46,786 nucleotides of DNA from Clostridia bacterium (lineage in GTDB: Bacteria > Bacillota > Clostridia > Lachnospirales > Anaerotignaceae): NCBI GenBank assembly GCA_910575055.1, contig CAJTDC010000022.1:1-46786 (forward strand). The letters are read 5' to 3'. Position numbers and translations under genes: made by a program. Positions 1 through 9,696 of the stretch are shown here, in pieces (the first letter of the stretch is position 1; every line of letters starts with the position of its first letter). Under the pieces are notes generated by a model. The model was not told where the DNA came from. It did no database searches and saw only the letters and a program-made list of their open reading frames with translations.

Positions 1-1
1 T

Positions 2-2746
2 AAAGGTGATGTTGATATTTATGCTGACGACACAGCAACAGCAGCAGCTTACATAGGAGAAGATACAGCAGTAGCAGCGGCAAATAGCACTGTTGACATT
101 TATTTCGAAGGCAAAACAAATGTAAGCGGAACAATTACAGTTATCAGAAACACTGTAGTAGGTGCAGATGAAGTGGTTATTAAAACACGTACACCAAGAG
201 CATTGAGTGCTTCTGTGTTAGCAAAAGTAGCAACAAAAATTGTTGGTTTTGAACTCAGCAGAGTAGAAGCACAAGCACCAGTTGAAATTGCAGAAGGAAC
301 AAAAGTAAATACTGTAGAAGCTGGTGACAACGCTATTGTTGAAGTAGCAGCAGACGCATCTGTTGATAAAGTAGATGTAACAGGTGATGCAAAAGACATT
401 GTATTAAATGGCGAAGGCAGCACAGATGTTACAGTAAAAAATGGTGCATCAGCAGACCAAATTGTTGTAGATAGCACTGAAGCAACTGTTGAACTGGAAG
501 GCAGTGCAAAAGTAAATGATGTATACGTAGTAGGCGACGGAGAAGCAGCAGTAAAAGTAAATGACAATGCAAAAGTAGAAAATGTACAGGTAAGTGATAG
601 TGCAAGTGCAGACGTAGCAGTAAAAGATAGTGCTAGTGTAGGAAAAGTAGAACTTTCTGGCACAGCTACAGCTAAAGTAGATGTTGCAGCAGATGCAAAA
701 GTAGATACTATCACATCTACATCTACAGCAAAAGGTTCAGAAGTAACAGGTGAAGGTACTGTAAATAAAATTGAAGCTACAGACAAGAGCACAATAGATA
801 CATCTAATTCTGGTGATAATATCCCTGATGTATCTGATAAACCAGTTACACCAACACCTACACCAACACCAGATCCTGGCCCAGGTACAGAAGAAAATGT
901 AGTAGAAGCTAGCGACCCAGCAGCTGTTACAGTAGCACCAGATGGAAAAGCAACAGCTACTATTACATTAACAGGTGCAACAGTAAAAGCAGATGCAGAA
1001 TTAGGAGCAACTTGTACAACAGCAGGTGCACCAGCTGCAGTAGTAACAGCATCAGGAAGCACAATTACAGTAACATTTGATGCAACAGATGTAGAAGCAA
1101 ATGAAACACCATTTGCATACACTGTAGCAATTCCAGAAGCTGCATTGACTTTGGAAGATGGATATACTTATCCAACAACTCCAATTTCAAAAACAATCAA
1201 TGTAACAGTTGGAGATGAAACACCAGCACCAGATACGACACCAGCTAAAATTGAATTAGCATCATCTGCAACAGAAGCAGTAAAGAAAGGCTCAAGTGCA
1301 GACGTTACAGCAACTGTAAAAAATGCAAGTGATGAAGTATTAAATGATGTAACTGTTGAATGGACAGTTACAGATGAGGAAGGCAATCCAGTTGATGGTG
1401 CAAAAGTAACAGTTACAGAAAGTGCCCAAAAAGTAACAATTGAAAATGTAAATGCTGCAGAAGGAGATATTGTTAAAGTATCTGCAAAAATAGGTACTGT
1501 AGAAGCAACAACACCTGTAACAATTACTATGTCAGCAGAGGAAGCAGTAATAACATCAGTAGAAGTAACACCTGCAACAGTAGAAGTAGTAAAAGGTAAA
1601 ACACAAGCATTTACAGCAGCAGTAAAAGACCAAGATGGTAATACAATGTCTGGTGAAGAAGTAGAATGGTCAGTAACAAAATCAGATGATACTACATACA
1701 GTGGAACTTCTGCAGTTGCAGCAGATGGAACTTTAACAGTTGCAGCAGATGAAACAGAAGCAAGCTTGAAAGTAGTAGCAACATCTAAAACAACAAATAC
1801 TGTAAAAGGAACAGCTACTGTTACTATAACAGAAGCACCAGTAGTAACAACAGTAGAAGTAACACCTGCAACAGCATCAGTAGCTAAAGGTGGAACACAA
1901 GCATTCACAGCAGTAGTAAAAGATGCAGATGGTGGTACAATGGCTGATGAAGAAGTAGAATGGTCAGTAACAAAATCAGATGATACTACATACAGTGGAA
2001 CTTCTGCAGTTGCAGCAGATGGAACCTTAACAGTTGCAGCAGATGAAACAGAAGCAAGCTTGAAAGTAGTAGCAACATCTAAAACAACAAATACTGTAAA
2101 AGGAACAGCTACTGTTACTATAACAGAAGCACCAGTAGTAACAACAGTAGAAGTAACACCTGCAACAGCATCAGTAGCTAAAGGTGGAACACAAGCATTC
2201 ACAGCAGTAGTAAAAGATGCAGATGGTGGTACAATGGCTGATGAAGAAGTAGAATGGTCAGTAACAAAATCAGATGATACTACATACAGTGGAACTTCTG
2301 CAGTTGCAGCAGATGGAACTTTAACAGTTGCAGCAGATGAAACAGAAACAAGTTTGAAAGTAGTAGCAACATCTAAAACAACAAATACTGTAAAAGGAAC
2401 AGCTACTGTTACTGTTGCAACAGAAATCACAGATTTATCCATTACAGGATTGTCAACTGCATTAGCAGTAGATGGTACAATACCTACTATTGTATCTGGA
2501 AATGATACTCAATATTCAGTAGCTGCTACATGGACAAAAGATAGTTCACCAGCAAGTGCAGGTGATACTATTGCAGCAGGTGAATATGTATTAACACTTG
2601 TATTCACACCAAAAGCTGGTTATGCTTTCCCAGCAGCTGGAATTGCTACAGTTAGTACTGATGGTAGTGGTTTAACTGTAGAAAAAGCTAATGATGCAGA
2701 TGAAGGAACATTGAAATTTACAATAACAATAACTGTAGCATCATAA
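2..2746 (+). CDS. Large Ig-like-repeat surface protein, C-terminal part (5' end outside window)
   Basis: The frame is open from base 2, so the N-terminus lies upstream of the window; about 914 residues are visible. The first part is a low-complexity Ala/Val/Asp/Lys-rich series of short beta-strand-like repeats. A Pro-Thr linker follows near base 850, then Ig-like modules of the BIG/invasin type, the last three starting with motifs like VEVTPATASVAKG. Two of these are almost identical 98-residue copies. The protein ends without an LPxTG signal or membrane anchor, so attachment must depend on the missing N-terminus (for example S-layer homology domains) or it is secreted. This is a cell-surface structural or adhesive protein by architecture; no specific ligand can be named. 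A good terminator follows at 2971. Confidence 0.75.
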   Translation, partial: KGDVDIYADDTATAAAYIGEDTAVAAANSTVDIYFEGKTNVSGTITVIRNTVVGADEVVIKTRTPRALSASVLAKVATKIVGFELSRVEAQAPVEIAEGTKVNTVEAGDNAIVEVAADASVDKVDVTGDAKDIVLNGEGSTDVTVKNGASADQIVVDSTEATVELEGSAKVNDVYVVGDGEAAVKVNDNAKVENVQVSDSASADVAVKDSASVGKVELSGTATAKVDVAADAKVDTITSTSTAKGSEVTGEGTVNKIEATDKSTIDTSNSGDNIPDVSDKPVTPTPTPTPDPGPGTEENVVEASDPAAVTVAPDGKATATITLTGATVKADAELGATCTTAGAPAAVVTASGSTITVTFDATDVEANETPFAYTVAIPEAALTLEDGYTYPTTPISKTINVTVGDETPAPDTTPAKIELASSATEAVKKGSSADVTATVKNASDEVLNDVTVEWTVTDEEGNPVDGAKVTVTESAQKVTIENVNAAEGDIVKVSAKIGTVEATTPVTITMSAEEAVITSVEVTPATVEVVKGKTQAFTAAVKDQDGNTMSGEEVEWSVTKSDDTTYSGTSAVAADGTLTVAADETEASLKVVATSKTTNTVKGTATVTITEAPVVTTVEVTPATASVAKGGTQAFTAVVKDADGGTMADEEVEWSVTKSDDTTYSGTSAVAADGTLTVAADETEASLKVVATSKTTNTVKGTATVTITEAPVVTTVEVTPATASVAKGGTQAFTAVVKDADGGTMADEEVEWSVTKSDDTTYSGTSAVAADGTLTVAADETETSLKVVATSKTTNTVKGTATVTVATEITDLSITGLSTALAVDGTIPTIVSGNDTQYSVAATWTKDSSPASAGDTIAAGEYVLTLVFTPKAGYAFPAAGIATVSTDGSGLTVEKANDADEGTLKFTITITVAS
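1837..2424 (+). repeat. Two near-identical 294-bp tandem repeats inside the surface gene
   Basis: The stretch starting accccagtag-like at 1837 recurs at 2131, a period of 294 bp (98 codons), with only a few base differences. A more diverged copy precedes it (about 1543-1836). The unit encodes one Ig-like domain. High nucleotide identity suggests recent duplication or gene conversion, so copy number may vary between strains. Confidence 0.85.
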
Positions 2747-3231
2747 TAAATAATAAAGCCATAATGTAATGGCTAGTGTCCAAACGGTGCAACATTGATA
2801 CAAAAATTTTCTTAAAAAATAAAAATTGATACGGTAATAGCTTTGCCCTATAATATAAAGCTATCAAAAAAGCATTTACATTGTCCCTAGAGTAAATGCT
2901 ACATATAAAACAAATATATTGTCCTATTGCTGCTCCCCTAACAGGGAGAGGACAATATGTATTGTTTTTGGCTCTGTTCCTATTGGCTCTAGAACAGAGC
3001 ATTTTTTTATGATATAGTATTCACTCCCCTACTCCTTTAACTGTTGATTTTATAACCTAATTATTATAAAAATTGTGTAAAATTTATGAAATTTTGTTCT
3101 TGTAATTTGGTATAAAATTATATAATATATATGTTAGTAGTTCTGTTGTTTTGATGTAGTAAAGCCAAAATATATTTTATCAATACTAAATATCTAATGT
3201 GAGAGTAACTCATACTATAGGGGGGAAAAAA
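2747..3231. other. Intergenic region with several hairpins
   Basis: No gene is supported here. Inverted repeats include TAGCTTT/AAAGCTA (2838-2863), AGCATTTAC/GTAAATGCT (2871-2900, with a U-tract in the minus direction), a long imperfect hairpin built on ATATTGTCCT/AGGACAATAT (about 2917-2961) and the terminator at 2971-3009. A TATAAT box at 3121-3126 is a possible -10 element for the chemotaxis gene; its -35 box is poor. Confidence 0.5.
2971..3009 (+). terminator. Intrinsic terminator after surface protein
   Basis: Stem GCTCTGTTC (2971-2979) pairs with GAACAGAGC (2992-3000) and is followed by a T-run from 3002. The stem sequence resembles the hairpin at 4934-4963. Confidence 0.75.
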
Positions 3232-4881
3232 ATGAGTCATTTTCAAAAAAAAGAAGAAAAAATTCAAAGAATAGGTTATAAAGCTGGATTATTAGTAGTA
3301 TGGATGTTAACCATTGATATCGTAATTATTGTTGGATTGTGCATTTTTATGTCTAGAAATCTTTCTATGGAAATGCTTCAAAATGAATGTATCAGTGGAA
3401 CAAATATGCTAGCTTATTATTTAGAAAATTCACCAGAGATTGAAGACAAAACAAAATTATTAGACGACTTAAAAAAACAAACAGGCTACGAATTTACTAT
3501 TTTTGATGGTGATGTGAGAGCTTATACTACTGTCGAACAAGATGGAAAACGTGTTACAGGAACAAAAATGTCTTCTGAAGTAGTTAATACTGTAATAAAA
3601 CAAAGACAGCCTTATATTGGCCCAACTACTATAATTGGTATTAAACACGTTTGTTCTTATATTCCTATTACATATTCAGACGGAACACAAGGTACTATTT
3701 TTGCTGGTATTCCTAAAACAAAAGCTACAGCACATCTTAATATTACAATTATAATCGCTTGTATTGCTAGTGCTGTTTTAATTTTAGTTAGTCTTATGAT
3801 ATTGACAGCTTATTTAAAACGTGCTGTTTCTTTTCCTCTTGCAAAATTGACAAATGTGGCAAAAACAATGGAAAAAGGTGAATTGAATTTTGAACAAAAA
3901 GATTTGAATATACAATCTCGTGATGAAATTGGAATACTAGCTCATAGTTTCGAAAGCACAAGAATTCGTTTAAAGGATTATATAGAAGAAATTTCTACTA
4001 TATTAAAACAAATATCAAATGGCAATTTAACAATAGCTACTACACAGGATTACATAGGAGATTTTGTTTCTATAAAGAAATCATTAAACTTTATTATTGA
4101 ACATCTAAACGATATTATGATACAAATTACAGAAAGTTCTGACCAAGTTTCAAATGGCTCTGAACAAATGGCTATCGCTGCTAACTCATTAAGTCAAGGA
4201 GCAGTAGAACAAGCAAGTGCCATAGAAGATTTGGAAGGAACAGTTACTAACATTTCTAATCGCGTAGAAGAAAGTGCTAAAAATGCTGAGTTTGCTAATA
4301 AACAGGCAAATCAAATTGGTATTCAAATAGAAGAAAGTAACCAAAAAATGAAAAAAATGATACAGGCAATAGAAGAAATTAATGATAGTTCTAATGAAAT
4401 TGGAAAAATTATTAAAACAATTGAAGATATTGCTTTTCAAACAAATATACTTGCATTAAATGCTTCTGTTGAAGCAGCTCGTGCTGGTGCTGCTGGAAAA
4501 GGGTTTGCCGTTGTTGCAAATGAAGTAAGAAGCTTAGCCGAAAAAAGTGCAGATGCTTCTAAATCAACTACAATGTTAATAGAACGTTCTGTTTCAGCTG
4601 TAAAAAATGGTACAAAAATTGCAAATGAAACTGCAGAACAACTTTCTTCTGTGGTATCTGATACCAATAATATTATAAACATTGTTGGTATTATTGCAAA
4701 CAATTCCCGTGAAGAAGCAGACTCTATTTCTCAGGTACAACAACAAATTAACCAGATTTCAAGCGTAGTACAAACAAACTCTGCTACTGCTGAAGAAAGT
4801 GCTGCTACAAGTCAACAACTTAGTGAACAGTCAAAAGTTTTAAAGCAACTTATTAGCGTATTTCGCTTAAATAAAAAATAA
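3232..4881 (+). CDS. Methyl-accepting chemotaxis protein
   Basis: Membrane chemoreceptor that would signal to CheA/CheW. I choose the ATG at 3232 (MSHFQ) because a GGGGGG-rich ribosome site lies just upstream; an in-frame GTG at 3199 lacks one. The order is: a first membrane segment near residues 20-40, an extracellular Cache-like sensor of about 130 residues, a second membrane segment near residues 175-197, HAMP, and a long coiled-coil signalling domain. The hairpin tip contains the hallmark [20 protein letters not shown]-type sequence followed by [19 protein letters not shown]. The length (549 aa) is normal for the family. The ligand cannot be predicted. It is a single gene ended by a terminator. 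Confidence 0.93.
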   Translation: MSHFQKKEEKIQRIGYKAGLLVVWMLTIDIVIIVGLCIFMSRNLSMEMLQNECISGTNMLAYYLENSPEIEDKTKLLDDLKKQTGYEFTIFDGDVRAYTTVEQDGKRVTGTKMSSEVVNTVIKQRQPYIGPTTIIGIKHVCSYIPITYSDGTQGTIFAGIPKTKATAHLNITIIIACIASAVLILVSLMILTAYLKRAVSFPLAKLTNVAKTMEKGELNFEQKDLNIQSRDEIGILAHSFESTRIRLKDYIEEISTILKQISNGNLTIATTQDYIGDFVSIKKSLNFIIEHLNDIMIQITESSDQVSNGSEQMAIAANSLSQGAVEQASAIEDLEGTVTNISNRVEESAKNAEFANKQANQIGIQIEESNQKMKKMIQAIEEINDSSNEIGKIIKTIEDIAFQTNILALNASVEAARAGAAGKGFAVVANEVRSLAEKSADASKSTTMLIERSVSAVKNGTKIANETAEQLSSVVSDTNNIINIVGIIANNSREEADSISQVQQQINQISSVVQTNSATAEESAATSQQLSEQSKVLKQLISVFRLNKK

Positions 4882-4891
4882 AAATATATTG

Positions 4892-4918
4892 AAACCCGCT
4901 TAAAAGCGGGTTTATTTG
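4892..4918 (+). terminator. Intrinsic terminator of the chemotaxis gene
   Basis: AAACCCGCTT (4892-4901) pairs with AAGCGGGTTT (4904-4913), followed by a T-rich tail, 10 bases after the stop codon. Confidence 0.85.
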
Positions 4919-4924
4919 TATAAA

Positions 4925-4963
4925 TAATAAAATGCTCTATTCTTCGGCAAATAAGAATAGAGC
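4925..4963 (-). terminator. Probable terminator of the pyrF-pyrK transcript
   Basis: GCTCTATTCTT (4934-4944) pairs with AAGAATAGAGC (4953-4963). Read on the minus strand it is followed by ATTTTATTATTT. It lies about 250 bases beyond pyrK; the DNA between (4964-5216) shows no gene. Confidence 0.6.
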
Positions 4964-5216
4964 CAAAAATAAGTAATATTTCTTTTGGGACACTATATTT
5001 GTATTAAAATTTAATTTCAACACAAATTTTCTATATATATAAATTCGCCTTGTTATCTTTATAAGTTCCTCCTAAATTATAGAATATTGGGATATTGCTT
5101 TCATTTTATTTTATCAAAAATAAAAGTAAAGTTCATTTATTAGGGATAATTGGTATTTTTTTTAATATCAAACAATATATAATTAATACCAAAATTTAAA
5201 CATACATTTAAAATTA

Positions 5217-5990
5217 CTACTCATTCCAAATTACTTCATTTCCCCAAAACACTGGACCATCTTTACAAACTTTTAAATTCTCCCAATCATTTGTATTTTT
5301 CTTTTTTATTTTAATTGCACAACCTACACACGCTCCAATACCACAAGCCATTCTTTCCTCCATAGATACTTGTATTGGTATTTGTACTTGCTCAGCCCAT
5401 TCAGAAACAGCTTTTAACATCACTTTAGGCCCACACGCATATATCATATCTGCGAGTGGTTGCTCCTTTTGTATAGCATCTAATACTGTCCCATGTATGC
5501 CACAACTTCCATCATCTGTTGCTATAGTGACAGTTACTCCTATCTCTTGAAACTCTTTCACAAGTATAGGGTCTGATTTTGCACCAATAAAAATATGTAT
5601 ATTTCCTTGTAAATTCTTTGCTAATTCTAACATAGGTGGTACTCCAATGCCTCCTCCTATTAAAATATGGTTTTTATGATTTTCATCAATATAAAAACCA
5701 TTTCCTAAAGCACCTAAAATTTGAATATTGCTTTTTTTTGGTAATGTAGAAAAATACTGTGTTCCCTTCCCTACTACTTGATATAGTAAACGAAGTGTTC
5801 CTTCTTCTTTATTGATTTCACATAAGCTAATAGGACGAGGCAAAATCATATCACTTTTTCCTGTATATACATTAATAAATTGTCCTGATTTTGCTATATT
5901 TGCAACTTCTGGTGCAAAAATTACCATATCATAAATATTATTTACATAACATTCATTTTTTAATATTGTTGCTTGTTCTATTTTTTTCAT
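5217..5990 (-). CDS. pyrK: Dihydroorotate dehydrogenase electron-transfer subunit (PyrK)
   Basis: FAD and [2Fe-2S] subunit that passes electrons from PyrD-bound FMN to NAD+ in the fourth step of pyrimidine synthesis. Visible features are the flavin-binding RPISLCEI segment near residue 52, the nucleotide-binding loop GGGIGVPPM near residue 112, and a C-terminal iron-sulfur cluster motif MACGIGACVGC with a further Cys in VCKDGPVF. The length, 257 aa, is typical. It begins 12 bases after pyrF and is surely cotranscribed with it. The partner pyrD is not next to it in this window: downstream is only a terminator and the convergent chemotaxis gene. pyrD and pyrE must lie elsewhere. Confidence 0.93.
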   Translation of the reverse strand: MKKIEQATILKNECYVNNIYDMVIFAPEVANIAKSGQFINVYTGKSDMILPRPISLCEINKEEGTLRLLYQVVGKGTQYFSTLPKKSNIQILGALGNGFYIDENHKNHILIGGGIGVPPMLELAKNLQGNIHIFIGAKSDPILVKEFQEIGVTVTIATDDGSCGIHGTVLDAIQKEQPLADMIYACGPKVMLKAVSEWAEQVQIPIQVSMEERMACGIGACVGCAIKIKKKNTNDWENLKVCKDGPVFWGNEVIWNE

Positions 5991-6002
5991 TTTATTTCCC
6001 CT

Positions 6003-6986
6003 TTATCGTACAGAATTTAAGTCATTACGCATATCAATTACAGCTTGTCGAGATGCCTGTGCAAAATTTTCTTCTGAAAAATCACTACTATACTTTTTAT
6101 TTTTGTATGCTGCAATAATGCCACGAGAAGAATTTACAATAGCACCAATACCATTTTTATCAAAACAAACAGATAAATCTTCTGCTGTACCACCCTGTGC
6201 ACCATAACCTGGTACTAAAAAAAATGTATGAGGTAATCTTTCTCTTAATTCTTTTGCTTGTTTCGAATGAGTTGCACCAACAACAGCACCAACTGAAGAA
6301 TAACCATACTTACCTCTTAAAGAAATTCCCCATTGCTCTGTTAATTCTCCTACTTTCTCATATAACTTCATACCACCTATATCTAAATCTTGTAATTGTC
6401 CACTATTTTTATTTGAAGTTTTTACCAATACAAATATTCCTCTTTTATAATTTGTACAATTTTCAATATAAGGTTCTATAGAATCCCAACCAAGATAAGG
6501 ATTTAGTGTAATAAAATCTTCTTTATAAATTTCAAAATTATTTTCATCTACTTTTACTTTACCAATATGTCCATCAGAGTAAGCCTCTGCTGTAGAAGCT
6601 ATATCACTTCTTTTAATATCTCCAATCACAACAAGTCCCATTTGTTTTGCATAGGCAATTGTTTTAATATAACAAGCAATTCCATCTGCCCCATATTGTT
6701 CGTACATAGCTACTTGAGGTTTCACAGCTGGTATTAAATCGTATGTAGTATCTATAATTGCTTTATTAAATTGCCAAAATGCTTCCATAGCACCAGCAGG
6801 TGTTTTTCCAAACTTATCATATGCTTTTTGTTTTATAAAATTAGGAATGTATTCTAAACGAGGGTCTAGTCCTACTACAGTAGGATTGTTTGTTTGTCTT
6901 ATTTTTTCTATTAGTGTATCAATTATTACATTATTGTTTATTGGTACTTGATTTGTATTTTTATGTAATGTTGAAAAATCTTCCAT
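6003..6986 (-). CDS. pyrF: Orotidine 5'-phosphate decarboxylase (PyrF, subfamily 2)
   Basis: Converts OMP to UMP, the last step of de novo pyrimidine synthesis. The catalytic segment GDIKRSDIASTAEAY carries the Asp-x-Lys of the active site. The beginning VVGLDPRLEYIP and the phosphate-binding C-terminal part VPGYGAQGGTAEDL fit the long (about 300 aa) subfamily 2 enzymes; at 327 aa it has a slightly extended N-terminus. The start is supported by AAGGAAG about 11 bases upstream. A strong promoter lies at 7025-7053. Confidence 0.93.
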   Translation of the reverse strand: MEDFSTLHKNTNQVPINNNVIIDTLIEKIRQTNNPTVVGLDPRLEYIPNFIKQKAYDKFGKTPAGAMEAFWQFNKAIIDTTYDLIPAVKPQVAMYEQYGADGIACYIKTIAYAKQMGLVVIGDIKRSDIASTAEAYSDGHIGKVKVDENNFEIYKEDFITLNPYLGWDSIEPYIENCTNYKRGIFVLVKTSNKNSGQLQDLDIGGMKLYEKVGELTEQWGISLRGKYGYSSVGAVVGATHSKQAKELRERLPHTFFLVPGYGAQGGTAEDLSVCFDKNGIGAIVNSSRGIIAAYKNKKYSSDFSEENFAQASRQAVIDMRNDLNSVR

Positions 6987-7024
6987 ACTATCTTCTCTTC
7001 CTTTCTATTACTATAATTTAAAAA

Positions 7025-7053
7025 ATTATAGCATAAAAATATATTTTGTACAA
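7025..7053 (-). promoter_or_regulatory. Promoter of pyrF-pyrK with overlapping palindrome
   Basis: On the minus strand TTGTAC (7053-7048) is 17 bases from TATAAT (7030-7025), which is preceded by TG as in extended -10 promoters. The -10 box starts an AT palindrome, CTATAATTT-TTT-AAATTATAG, that could be an operator. The rest of the 331-base gap between pyrC and pyrF shows only the terminator at 7250-7286. Confidence 0.65.
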
Positions 7054-7249
7054 CGTTTATACAAATGATACAAGGAAATACTATTTACATATTTTAAAAT
7101 TAAATTATCTACATTTTTATATAATTGTTATTCTTTTTTTATTAAAATATGATACCACATTCTATATAATTTTTTATTGTATAAAAAATCCAATAATAAG
7201 TGTGTACGTTTATATTGCTTTTTCGAATAAAATTTTACTTTTTTTGTAT

Positions 7250-7286
7250 ATTAAAAAATCACTAACTTAAACAATTAGTGATTTTT
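7250..7286 (-). terminator. Terminator after pyrB-pyrC
   Basis: AAAAATCACTAA (7254-7265) pairs perfectly with TTAGTGATTTTT (7275-7286), loop of 9. The minus-strand transcript ends in a U-tract. Confidence 0.85.
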
Positions 7287-7317
7287 AATAATATATTTTA
7301 AATACTAAAAAATTTTA

Positions 7318-8616
7318 TTATTTAAACGCTTCCACCAGCTCACCATTTTCTACAACGATATTACCATCTACAATAGTATATATAACCTTTCCTTTCACTT
7401 GAAAGCCTCCAAAAGGCGTATTTTTACTTTTTGAAGCAAATGTACTAGGGTCAATTTTATATGTTCTATTTGGGTCAATAATAGCAATATCCGCTGCCTT
7501 TCCTATAGTTAATGTACCTTTATCAATATTTAACATTTTTGCAGGGTTATATGTCATTTTAGTAATTAATTCCATAGGTGTCAGCCAACCTTCTTCTACA
7601 AGTACTGTAATACCTAAAGGTAATGCTGTTTCTAATCCTACAATACCAAATGCTACTTTTTCATATTCACAATTTTTTTCATCTACACTATGTGGTGCGT
7701 GGTCTGTTGCAATAATTTCTATTACATTGTCTTTTAAAGCTTGACGAATTGCTAATACATCCTCTTTAGAACGTAGAGGTGGATTCATTTTTGTATTTCC
7801 ATCATAATCTGTTATAAAATCATCACTTAAAGTAAAATGATGTGGTGTTGCTTCTGCTGTAACAATTTGACCTGATGATTTCGCTTGACGTAATAAGTCT
7901 ATACTTCCTTTTGTACTCATATGACAGATGTGTAATTTAGAATTTGTACTTTTTGCTAATATTATATCTCTTGCAACAATTACTTCCTCTGAGTCATTTG
8001 AAATTCCCTTTAAACCTAATAATTGTGCACTTGCTCCTGCATTCATAGAACCACCAGCTACTAAACTAATATCTTCACAATGAGAAAGCACAGGAATATC
8101 AAACATCTTTGCATATTTCATAGCTGTTTTTAATAATCCAGAGGATAGTACACTTTTACCATCTTCACTAATGGCACAAGCTCCCGCTTTTGCCATTTTT
8201 CCAATATTAGATAATTCCTCTCCTTTTTGTCCCTTTGTAATTGCTCCAATAGGTAAAACGTGTATAACACCCTCTCTTTCTGCTTTTAATTTAATATACT
8301 CTATCATAATATCACTATCACATACAGGATTAGTATTTGGCATAGGACATATTGTAGTATATCCACCTTTTGCTGCACTTCTTGTACCTGTTGCAATCGT
8401 TTCTTTATATTCATATCCGGGTTCTCTTAAATGTACATGAACGTCAATAAAACCAGGAGTTACCCAATTTCCTTCTGCATTAATTATTTTGTCTGCCTTA
8501 CCTATAATATTTTTTTCTATTTTTGAAATGATGCCATCTTCTATTAATATATCCATTACTTCATTTGTTTGAGAAGCTGGGTCTATTACTTGTCCATTTT
8601 GAATTAAAAGTCTCAT
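7318..8616 (-). CDS. pyrC: Dihydroorotase (PyrC, class I)
   Basis: Zinc amidohydrolase that cyclises carbamoyl-aspartate to dihydroorotate. The metal-binding DVHVHLREPG motif is near residue 58, and further conserved histidines sit in SHCEDISL, ICHMSTKGS, ATPHHFTL and ATDHAPHS. The length (432 aa) is typical of the bacterial class I enzyme. Its ATG overlaps the pyrB stop by four bases, indicating translational coupling. It shares the attenuated transcript with pyrB. Confidence 0.95.
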   Translation of the reverse strand: MRLLIQNGQVIDPASQTNEVMDILIEDGIISKIEKNIIGKADKIINAEGNWVTPGFIDVHVHLREPGYEYKETIATGTRSAAKGGYTTICPMPNTNPVCDSDIMIEYIKLKAEREGVIHVLPIGAITKGQKGEELSNIGKMAKAGACAISEDGKSVLSSGLLKTAMKYAKMFDIPVLSHCEDISLVAGGSMNAGASAQLLGLKGISNDSEEVIVARDIILAKSTNSKLHICHMSTKGSIDLLRQAKSSGQIVTAEATPHHFTLSDDFITDYDGNTKMNPPLRSKEDVLAIRQALKDNVIEIIATDHAPHSVDEKNCEYEKVAFGIVGLETALPLGITVLVEEGWLTPMELITKMTYNPAKMLNIDKGTLTIGKAADIAIIDPNRTYKIDPSTFASKSKNTPFGGFQVKGKVIYTIVDGNIVVENGELVEAFK

Positions 8617-9533
8617 TTTTGTCCTCCTTGATACAATAATTTCAATATTGCCATTCTAACTGCAACACCATTTTTTACTTGTATATTAATTACAGAATTT
8701 TCACCATCAATAACATCAGTACTTAATTCAATTCCTCTATTAACAGGACCTGGATGCATAATCAATACATCTTTTTTTGCATATTTTAATATTTCTTTAT
8801 TAATTCCAAATAATTCACGATATTCTGCTAAATCAGGAAAAGCTGTTGTTTTTTGTCTTTCAAATTGTATACGTAATCCCATTACAATATCAGCATTTTT
8901 TACAGCATCTTTTACATCAGGCGTTGTCTTAACACCAAGTAAGCCAGACCCTCCTAGCAATGTTGAAGGACCTGCTAATGTAACATTTGCTCCTAATTTA
9001 GATAAACCAAATACATTGCTTCGTGCTACACGACTATGAGAAATATCTCCAATAATTGCTATTTTTAAGCCTTCAAAATATTTTTTATATTCCAATATAG
9101 TAAATAAATCTAATAAAGCCTGTGTAGGGTGTTCATTAGAACCATCTCCTGCATTAATGACATGAGCTGATACATTTTTTGCTAAAATATGTGGCGCTCC
9201 TGTCATACTATGACGCATTATCATTACTTTTACACCCATTTGGTCTAGTGTCTTTCCTGTATCAATTAAGCTTTCTCCTTTTTTTACACTACTTGTACCT
9301 ACACCTAAGTCTTGTACTGTTGCTCCTAAATATTTTCCAGCAAGAGAAAAAGAAGTTTTTGTTCTTGTACTATTTTCATAAAATAAACTAACAATACTAC
9401 ACCCTTTAATTTCATTTACTCTTTTAGAACTGTCATCAATACGAAGCTTCATTTCTTTAGCTGTTTGGAGTATTTCTAATATTTCCTCTTTTGTCATATC
9501 CTTTAAGCCAAGAATATCTTTTCTATTCAGCAT
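8613..9533 (-). CDS. pyrB: Aspartate carbamoyltransferase catalytic chain (PyrB)
   Basis: Transfers carbamoyl phosphate to aspartate, the committed pyrimidine step. Signatures are the carbamoyl-phosphate loop FYENSTRTKTSF near residue 52, HPTQALLDLF, and the C-terminal HPGPVNRG. At 306 aa it is a normal catalytic chain. No regulatory chain gene (pyrI) follows; pyrC comes next with a four-base overlap. A GGAGG site is 8-9 bases before the ATG. A leader peptide and intrinsic terminator lie directly upstream and are likely to control expression. Confidence 0.95.
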   Translation of the reverse strand: MLNRKDILGLKDMTKEEILEILQTAKEMKLRIDDSSKRVNEIKGCSIVSLFYENSTRTKTSFSLAGKYLGATVQDLGVGTSSVKKGESLIDTGKTLDQMGVKVMIMRHSMTGAPHILAKNVSAHVINAGDGSNEHPTQALLDLFTILEYKKYFEGLKIAIIGDISHSRVARSNVFGLSKLGANVTLAGPSTLLGGSGLLGVKTTPDVKDAVKNADIVMGLRIQFERQKTTAFPDLAEYRELFGINKEILKYAKKDVLIMHPGPVNRGIELSTDVIDGENSVINIQVKNGVAVRMAILKLLYQGGQK

Positions 9534-9550
9534 AATAATCCTCCTTTATT

Positions 9551-9600
9551 TTAACAAAAAGAAAGACAATCAAAAGAAAAATCATTCTTTTCATTGTCTT
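9551..9600 (-). terminator. Attenuator hairpin in the pyrB leader
   Basis: On the minus strand a 16-base arm (9600-9585, AAGACAATGAAAAGAA) pairs with 9578-9563 with one mismatch, loop of 6, then TCTTTTTGTT. It lies between the leader peptide and pyrB, and the leader peptide's stop codon sits inside the 5' arm. A translating ribosome would therefore block hairpin formation. Confidence 0.75.
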
Positions 9601-9659
9601 ATGTATATAAAAGAAATAATATGAAAGTAATTTTTTCTTTTTTTTGTATTCTTTTCCAT
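9591..9659 (-). CDS. 22-residue leader peptide upstream of pyrB (pyrL-like)
   Basis: ATG at 9659 with a GGAGG site eight bases upstream opens a frame reading MEKNTKKRKNYFHIISFIYIRQ, stopping at 9591 within the first arm of the attenuator. The second half of the coding RNA is very U-rich (codons for Phe, Ile, Tyr). In E. coli pyrBI a U-rich leader coding region makes RNA polymerase pause when UTP is low, so the ribosome catches up and prevents termination. The layout here is the same: U-tract, stop inside hairpin, terminator, pyrB. The mechanism is inferred from that parallel; no protein family is involved. Confidence 0.6.
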   Translation of the reverse strand: MEKNTKKRKNYFHIISFIYIRQ

Positions 9660-9696
9660 ATCTAAATCCTCCACATACATTTTTTTATCATTTTTT

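Noticed and set aside
100-2442. Long minus-strand open frames opposite the surface-protein gene
   Set aside because: They mirror the biased Ala/Thr/Val codons of the plus-strand gene, have no ribosome sites and read as Ser/Thr/Val low-complexity sequence.
2718-3002. Minus-strand 94-codon frame after the surface gene
   Set aside because: It runs through the terminator and other hairpins and has no ribosome site.
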